Part shown: positions 6,614 to 10,637 of the stretch, piece after piece
Layout of the letters: each line of letters opens with the position of its first letter
Position numbering within the stretch: the first letter of the stretch is position 1
Origin: Acetobacteraceae bacterium
GTDB taxonomy: Bacteria > Pseudomonadota > Alphaproteobacteria > Acetobacterales > Acetobacteraceae
Assembly (NCBI GenBank): GCA_947478535.1
Contig: CANJXD010000163.1
Location: 1-10,637, forward strand
Reading direction: 5' to 3'
Length of the DNA stretch: 10,637 bases
Made by a program: the position numbers and the translations under genes
The notes under the pieces: generated by a model
The model's database searches: none
Told to the model about the DNA's origin: nothing
The model's input: the letters and a program-made list of their open reading frames with translations, nothing else

Positions 6614-7995
6614 GCACGCCATACGACATCGCCGCCGCCTTCGCGGACCATGCGGTGAGGACGCGCTACGAGCATCTCTCGCCCGGCGCCGTTGCCGCGG
6701 CGAAGACCTTTCTGCTCGACACGCTCGGCGTCGGCATCGCCGGCAGCAGTGGCGCGAATGTGGAGACGGTGCGCGAACTCGCGCGGCAATGGGGCACGGG
6801 GGACGAGGCGACGTCCTGGCTCGGCGGCACGCGGATGAGCGCGGGCTCCGCCGCGATCGTCAACGCCTACCTCATCCATTGCCTCGAATTCGACTGCGTG
6901 CATGAAGGCGCCGTCGTGCATCCCATGGCGACGCTGCTCTCCGCCCTGCTCGCCTGGTGCGAGCGGGAGGCGGCGCAGGGCAGGCCGGTCGAGGGCAAGC
7001 GCTTCATCGCGGCGATGGCCGTGGGCGTGGATATCGCGGGGCTGCTCGGTGTCGCGACAGACAGCCCGCTGCGCTTCTTCCGGCCCGCCACGGCCGGTGG
7101 CTTTGGTGCCACCGCCGCCATCGCCAACCTCGCGGGTTTCGATGCCGCGACAACGCGCAGCGCCTTCGGGCACATGTATGGCCAGACCTGCGGCACCTTG
7201 CAGCCGCATCTGGAAGGCTCGCCGCTGCTCGGGCTGCAGATCGGCTTCAACGCGCGCGGCGCCATCGCGGCGTGTGACCTGGCGACGGCGGGGATGCAGG
7301 GGCCGCTCGACATCTTCACCGGGCGCTACGGCTACTTCACGCTGATCGAGGAGAATGTGCACCCCGATCGCATCGAGGCCGCCCTGGGCCGCGAATGGCA
7401 GATTGAGAAACTGTCCCACAAGCCGTTCCCGTCCGGCCGGCTGACGCATGGCGTGGTGCATGCGCTGCGGGATCTGATGGCGCGGGAAGGCTTCGCGGCG
7501 AGCGATGTCGCCAGCATCACCTGCCGCGTGCCGCCGCTGGTGCGGCGCCTGGTAGGGCGGCCAGATATCCCGGACCCGCAATCCAACTACGCGAAGCTGT
7601 GCCTCGCCTTCGTCGCGGGCGTCTATCTCGCCAAGGGGCGCTGCGACGTGCCGGATTTCCGCGGCGAGGCGCTGCGCGATCCGCGGGTGCACGAATTCGC
7701 GGCAATGGTCCAGATCGAGCCCGATGACAACACGGACGAGAACGCGCTCGACCCGCAATTCCACAGCGTGACGCTCACCTCCGGCGTGACGCATGAGATC
7801 CACCTGAAGCACACCTACGGCCACCCCGCCGTGCCGCTGACCGCGGCGGAGAACGAGGAAAAATTCTTCCGCTGCTGCAGCCATGCCGTGCCGCCCGTGC
7901 CGCCCAGCCGCGCCACCCGCATCCGTGATCTCGTCGCGGGGGTGGAGGGGCTGGCGGATATCGCGGTGCTCTCAGCCTTGACCGGCGCGGATTGA
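6610..7995 (+). CDS. MmgE/PrpD family protein
   Basis: This 461-residue cytoplasmic enzyme belongs to the family that includes 2-methylcitrate dehydratase, cis-aconitate decarboxylase and iminodisuccinate epimerase, so chemistry on a di- or tricarboxylate-like molecule is likely. The N-terminal helical domain carries the conserved 'NAYLIHCLEFDCVHEGAVVHP' region (85-105), with H90, D95, H98 and H104 as likely active-site or structural residues. 'KPFPSGRLTHGVVHAL' (271-286) is the counterpart of the family 'K-YP-C-R-TH' block, with Gly (276) where many members have Cys. 'FHSVTLTSG' (384-392) begins the C-terminal beta region. Length is normal for the family. ATG 6610 shares four bases with the deacetylase stop and has GGAG 11 nt upstream, so the two are probably translationally coupled and act in the same step series. 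The exact reaction cannot be deduced. Confidence 0.93.
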   Translation: MSTPYDIAAAFADHAVRTRYEHLSPGAVAAAKTFLLDTLGVGIAGSSGANVETVRELARQWGTGDEATSWLGGTRMSAGSAAIVNAYLIHCLEFDCVHEGAVVHPMATLLSALLAWCEREAAQGRPVEGKRFIAAMAVGVDIAGLLGVATDSPLRFFRPATAGGFGATAAIANLAGFDAATTRSAFGHMYGQTCGTLQPHLEGSPLLGLQIGFNARGAIAACDLATAGMQGPLDIFTGRYGYFTLIEENVHPDRIEAALGREWQIEKLSHKPFPSGRLTHGVVHALRDLMAREGFAASDVASITCRVPPLVRRLVGRPDIPDPQSNYAKLCLAFVAGVYLAKGRCDVPDFRGEALRDPRVHEFAAMVQIEPDDNTDENALDPQFHSVTLTSGVTHEIHLKHTYGHPAVPLTAAENEEKFFRCCSHAVPPVPPSRATRIRDLVAGVEGLADIAVLSALTGAD

Positions 7996-7998
7996 CGC

Positions 7999-8014
7999 GG
8001 GGGGCCTTGCCCCC
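7999..8014 (+). terminator. GC hairpin after the prpD-like gene
   Basis: Four bases after the stop codon, GGGGGC (8000-8005) can pair with GCCCCC (8009-8014) around a CTT loop, a strong 6-bp stem. Only ACATT follows, not a T tract, so efficient intrinsic termination is uncertain. Its place, between one unit's stop and the operator of the next, supports a transcription boundary. Confidence 0.4.
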
Positions 8015-8017
8015 ACA

Positions 8018-8029
8018 TTGTCCGGACAA
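8018..8029. promoter_or_regulatory. Operator site 4: TTGTCCGGACAA palindrome upstream of the acyl-CoA dehydrogenase gene
   Basis: The palindrome is symmetric over 12 bp, with core TGTCCGGACA at 8019-8028, and ends 21 bp before the ATG at 8051. It follows directly on the GC hairpin. No convincing -35/-10 pair fits in the 55-bp gap, so the promoter may lie within the end of the upstream gene or overlap the operator. Confidence 0.74.
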
Positions 8030-8050
8030 ATTCCCACGGGAGATCCCGCC

Positions 8051-9217
8051 ATGTCCAGCAACGCACGCAACGAAGCCGCGGAGGAGGAAGCCCAGCTCCT
8101 CGACGCCATCGACAAATGGCTGACGCGCGATGTCCGCCCGCATGTCCTGCGGCTGGAACATGCGGATGAGTACCCGATCGAGATGGTCGAGCAGATGAAG
8201 GCGCTCGGCCTGTTCGGCGCCACCATCGCGCCGGAATATGGCGGGCTCGGCCTGTCCGCAACGACCTATGCGAAGATCGTGGAGCGTATCGCTGAAGTGT
8301 GGATGTCGCTGTCCGGCATCTTCAACAGCCACCTCATCATGGCCGCCTGCGTCAGCCGCATGGGGACGGAGGCGCAGAAGGCGGAATGGCTGCCGAAATT
8401 CGCCAGCGGCGAAATCCGCGGCGGCCTCGCGCTGACGGAGCCGGATTGCGGCACCGACCTGCAGGCCATCCGCACGCGGGCGCGGCGGGATGGCGACAGC
8501 TACGTCATCAACGGCACCAAGACCTGGATCAGCAACGGCATCTTCGGCACCTGCTTCGCCTTGCTGGTGAAGACGGACAGCGAGATCACGCCCCGCCACA
8601 AGGGCATGTCGATGGTGCTGGCCTCGAAGGGGCCGGGCTTCACCGTCTCGAAGAAGCTGGAGAAGCTGGGCTACAAGGGCATCGATAGCGCCGAGCTCGT
8701 CTTCGATGACTATCGCATCCCCGCGGACCAGCTGATCGGCGGCGTCGAGGGCAAGGGCTTGCAGACAGCCCTTGGCGGGCTGGAACTGGGCCGCATCAAC
8801 GTCGCGGCGCGGGGCGTGGGGCTTGCCTCCGCCGCGCTGAAGGACAGCGTGAAATACAGCCAGATCCGCAAGACCATGGGCAAGCCGATCTGCGAGCACC
8901 AGGCCATCCAGCTCAAGCTCGGCGAGATGGCGACGCGCACCCAGGCGGCGCGGCTGCTGACCTATGACGCCGCCCGCGCCTATGACGCCGGGGAGCGCTG
9001 CGACATGGAAGCCGGCATGGCGAAATACTTCGCCAGCGAGGCCGCCGTGGCGAACAGCCTGGAGGCGCTGCGCATCCATGGCGGCTATGGGTATTCGAAG
9101 GAATACCACGTGGAACGCTACTACCGCGACGCGCCCCTGATGTGCATCGGCGAAGGCACGAACGAGATCCAGCGTATCATCATCGCCAAGCAGATGGTGG
9201 AACGGAACCCGGCGTGA
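8051..9217 (+). CDS. Acyl-CoA dehydrogenase family protein
   Basis: This 388-residue FAD enzyme should introduce a double bond into an acyl-CoA thioester, passing electrons to ETF. The three-part fold is visible: a helical N-terminus, the FAD/substrate signature 'LALTEPDCGTD' (126-136) with 'NGTKTWISNG' (154-163), and the C-terminal bundle with 'RIHGGYGYSKEYHVERYYRD' (341-360). The catalytic base is kept: E368 in 'IGEGTNEIQR' corresponds to the Glu of short/medium-chain enzymes. Length is normal. ATG 8051 has GGAG at 8039-8042, 8 nt upstream; an upstream TTG frame would translate the operator and is rejected. It is followed with a one-base stop/start overlap by a CaiB transferase, an arrangement like the succinyl-CoA transferase plus dehydrogenase pairs for aryl- or alkylsuccinates, so a dicarboxyl-CoA substrate is plausible. 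Specificity is not readable. Confidence 0.95.
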   Translation: MSSNARNEAAEEEAQLLDAIDKWLTRDVRPHVLRLEHADEYPIEMVEQMKALGLFGATIAPEYGGLGLSATTYAKIVERIAEVWMSLSGIFNSHLIMAACVSRMGTEAQKAEWLPKFASGEIRGGLALTEPDCGTDLQAIRTRARRDGDSYVINGTKTWISNGIFGTCFALLVKTDSEITPRHKGMSMVLASKGPGFTVSKKLEKLGYKGIDSAELVFDDYRIPADQLIGGVEGKGLQTALGGLELGRINVAARGVGLASAALKDSVKYSQIRKTMGKPICEHQAIQLKLGEMATRTQAARLLTYDAARAYDAGERCDMEAGMAKYFASEAAVANSLEALRIHGGYGYSKEYHVERYYRDAPLMCIGEGTNEIQRIIIAKQMVERNPA

Positions 9218-10416
9218 TGCTGCCCCTCGCCGGCCTGCGGATCCTGTCCTTCGAGCAGTTCGGCGCGGGGCCCTTCGCGACGATGAACCTCGCCGATCTC
9301 GGCGCCTCCGTCATCAAGGTGGAGCCACCGCCGGCGGGGGATGATCCGCCGGGCGACATCGCGCGCCATACCGGCGGCTTCGCGCTCGGCGAGAATGACA
9401 GCCAGTACTTTCAATCGTTCAACCGCAACAAGCGCAGCATCACGCTCGATCTGCGCAAGCCCGGCGCGAAGGAGGCGCTGCACCGGCTGGTGCGGGATGC
9501 CGATGCGGTGCTGAACAATCTGCGCGGTGATTTGCCGGCGCGGCTCGGGCTGGACTACGCGGCGCTGTCGGCGGTGAAGCCGGAGATCGTCTGCGTGCAT
9601 CTGTCCGGCTATGGGCGCGATGGCGAACGGGCGACCTGGCCCGCCTATGACTACCTCGCCCAGGCCGAGGCCGGCTTCTGCGCGTTGACCGGGGAGCCGG
9701 GGACGAATCCCGCGCGGGCGGGGCTTTCCCTCGTCGATTTCATGTCGGGGCTGACGGCGGCGATGGCGTTGCTCTCCGGCGTGATGGGCGCGCGGGCCAC
9801 GGGGCGCGGCAGCGACCTCGATGTGTCGCTGTATGACGTGGCGATGCAGACGCTGACCTATGTCGGCACCTGGTACCTGAATGACGACTTCGCGGTGGAT
9901 CGCCGCCCGCGCGGCGGGCATCCCTTCGTCGTACCGTGCGAGATGTTCCCGACATCGGACGGCTACGTCTTTGTCATGTGCATCAAGCCGAATTTCTGGC
10001 GCGCCTTCTGCCGTGCGGCAGGCGTGCCCGAGTTGCTGGATGACCCGCGCTTTTCCGGCTTTGACGAACGCCTCGCCAATCGCGATGCGCTGATGGCGGC
10101 GCTTGATCCGGTGATGCGTGCCAAGCCCTCGGACGAATGGGTCGCGCTGCTCGCGGGCAAGGTGCCGGTGGCGCCGGTGCTGGGTCTTGGCGAGGCGCTG
10201 GACAATCCGTATTTCCGCGATCGTGGTGGTGTGCTGGACCTGCCGCATCCCGCGCGGCCGGATCTCAAGGTGCTGGCCAACGCCATCCGCATCGACGGCC
10301 AGCGCCTGCCGGGGCGCGCCGGGCCTGGCTATGGCGCGGATACGGCCGCTGTGCTGGGCGCTGCCGGCTATACGGCGGATGAAATCGCGCAATTGCGTGC
10401 GCTGGGGGCGGTGTGA
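9217..10416 (+). CDS. CaiB/BaiF family CoA-transferase (class III), first of a tandem pair
   Basis: This 399-residue enzyme moves CoA between carboxylic acids through a covalent aspartyl-CoA anhydride/thioester route. Family marks are the N-terminal 'LAGLRILSFEQFGAGPFATM' (4-23), 'ADLGASVIKVEPP' (26-38), 'FNRNKRSITLDLRKP' (68-82), the catalytic Asp D174 in 'SLVDFMSGLTAAMALL' (171-186), and 'GRGSDLDVSLYDVAM', the usual segment after it. The C-terminal part continues through 'NPYFRDRGGVLDLPHP', also typical. Full length is normal for the family. The ATG at 9217 overlaps the dehydrogenase stop (TGATG); a GTG one codon earlier is also possible. A divergent homologue follows with the same overlap, so the two may form a heteromer. 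The acceptor acid is unknown; the N-terminal catalytic machinery appears intact. Confidence 0.95.
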   Translation: MLPLAGLRILSFEQFGAGPFATMNLADLGASVIKVEPPPAGDDPPGDIARHTGGFALGENDSQYFQSFNRNKRSITLDLRKPGAKEALHRLVRDADAVLNNLRGDLPARLGLDYAALSAVKPEIVCVHLSGYGRDGERATWPAYDYLAQAEAGFCALTGEPGTNPARAGLSLVDFMSGLTAAMALLSGVMGARATGRGSDLDVSLYDVAMQTLTYVGTWYLNDDFAVDRRPRGGHPFVVPCEMFPTSDGYVFVMCIKPNFWRAFCRAAGVPELLDDPRFSGFDERLANRDALMAALDPVMRAKPSDEWVALLAGKVPVAPVLGLGEALDNPYFRDRGGVLDLPHPARPDLKVLANAIRIDGQRLPGRAGPGYGADTAAVLGAAGYTADEIAQLRALGAV

Positions 10417-10637
10417 TGAAGCTCGATGGGATTCGCGTTCTCGATCTCTCGCTGTTCCTGCCCGGTCCCTACATGACGACGGTGATGGCCGATCACGGCG
10501 CCGAGGTCATCAAGCTCGAACCTCCCTCCGGCGAGCCCGTGCGGAACATCGGCGAACGCGCGGGCGGGGAGAGCGTGTGGTTCCGCAACACGCATCGCGG
10601 CAAGAAATCCATCGTGCTGGACCTCAAGAAGCCGGAG
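10416..10637 (+). CDS. CaiB/BaiF family CoA-transferase, second of the pair, 3' end missing
   Basis: Seventy-four codons are visible before the right edge. 'MKLDGIRVLDLSLFLPGPYM' opens the protein, 'ADHGAEVIKLEPP' matches the Rossmann-like 'ADLGA-VIK-E-P' block, and 'THRGKKSIVLDLKKPE' matches the 'RGK-S--LDLK' block of class III CoA-transferases. The catalytic Asp lies beyond the window. It is clearly related to, but divergent from, the preceding gene, with a different N-terminal loop (LSLFLPGPYM against FEQFGAGPFATM). The start overlaps the preceding stop by one base (TGATG), with GGGGG about 7 nt upstream; a GTG directly before the ATG is an alternative. Homodimer or heteromer with its neighbour cannot be decided. 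Confidence 0.9.
   Translation, partial: MKLDGIRVLDLSLFLPGPYMTTVMADHGAEVIKLEPPSGEPVRNIGERAGGESVWFRNTHRGKKSIVLDLKKPE

Noticed and set aside
4796..6622. Long minus-strand open frame of 608 codons, and similar long ones at 882-2153, 6382-7884, 7775-9109 and 9121-10392
   Set aside because: They lie opposite well-supported family genes, are rich in His, Arg and Gln as expected from antisense reading of GC-rich DNA, and show no recognisable domain.
8018..8050. TTG at 8018 as start of the acyl-CoA dehydrogenase
   Set aside because: It would translate through the operator and has no ribosome binding site; ATG 8051 has GGAG at proper spacing.
1..10637. tRNA, rRNA, CRISPR array, insertion sequence or phage element
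   Set aside because: I saw no tRNA-like cloverleaf, regularly spaced repeat, transposase, integrase or long terminal inverted repeat.

Overview
This is a very GC-rich, densely packed window with every supported gene on the + strand. Base composition, strong G/C preference at third codon positions, and the mix of TRAP transporter, DUF2848, MmgE/PrpD and CaiB genes suggest a soil- or water-type proteobacterium. An alphaproteobacterium of the Rhodospirillales (Acetobacteraceae, Roseomonas-like) is my best guess, but this is inference and no rRNA or tRNA is present to confirm it.

Layout. (1) 1-802: the 3' part of a LysR-type regulator that enters from the left edge. (2) 1038-4829: a complete tripartite TRAP transporter (periplasmic binding protein DctP, small permease DctQ, large permease DctM), followed closely by a DUF2848 protein whose C-terminal half resembles fumarylacetoacetate-hydrolase-type proteins. 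(3) 4898-5665: a GntR-family regulator of the HutC (UTRA) type. (4) 5729-7995: a NodB-fold, PuuE-like polysaccharide deacetylase/allantoinase-type amidohydrolase, overlapping an MmgE/PrpD-family gene. (5) 8051-10637: an acyl-CoA dehydrogenase followed by two CaiB/BaiF class III CoA-transferases, the second cut by the right edge. Genes within each block overlap by 1-4 nt or are separated by 2-11 nt, so each block reads as one operon.

The most interesting signal is a perfect palindrome, TGTCCGGACA, always preceded by T. It occurs exactly four times: at 887-896, 4852-4861, 5703-5712 and 8019-8028. Each copy lies in one of the four multi-gene gaps, upstream of dctP, the GntR gene, the deacetylase and the acyl-CoA dehydrogenase. 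I found no exact copy inside a gene. This is what the operator of the local GntR/HutC regulator should look like, so the whole cluster is probably one self-regulated regulon. The LysR gene may not belong to it.

Working model (inference): the TRAP system imports an organic acid or amide/imide-like carboxylate. The PuuE-like hydrolase, the DUF2848 protein and the MmgE/PrpD protein process it. The CaiB pair transfers CoA to a carboxylate, and the acyl-CoA dehydrogenase oxidises the CoA ester. The substrate cannot be read from the sequence.
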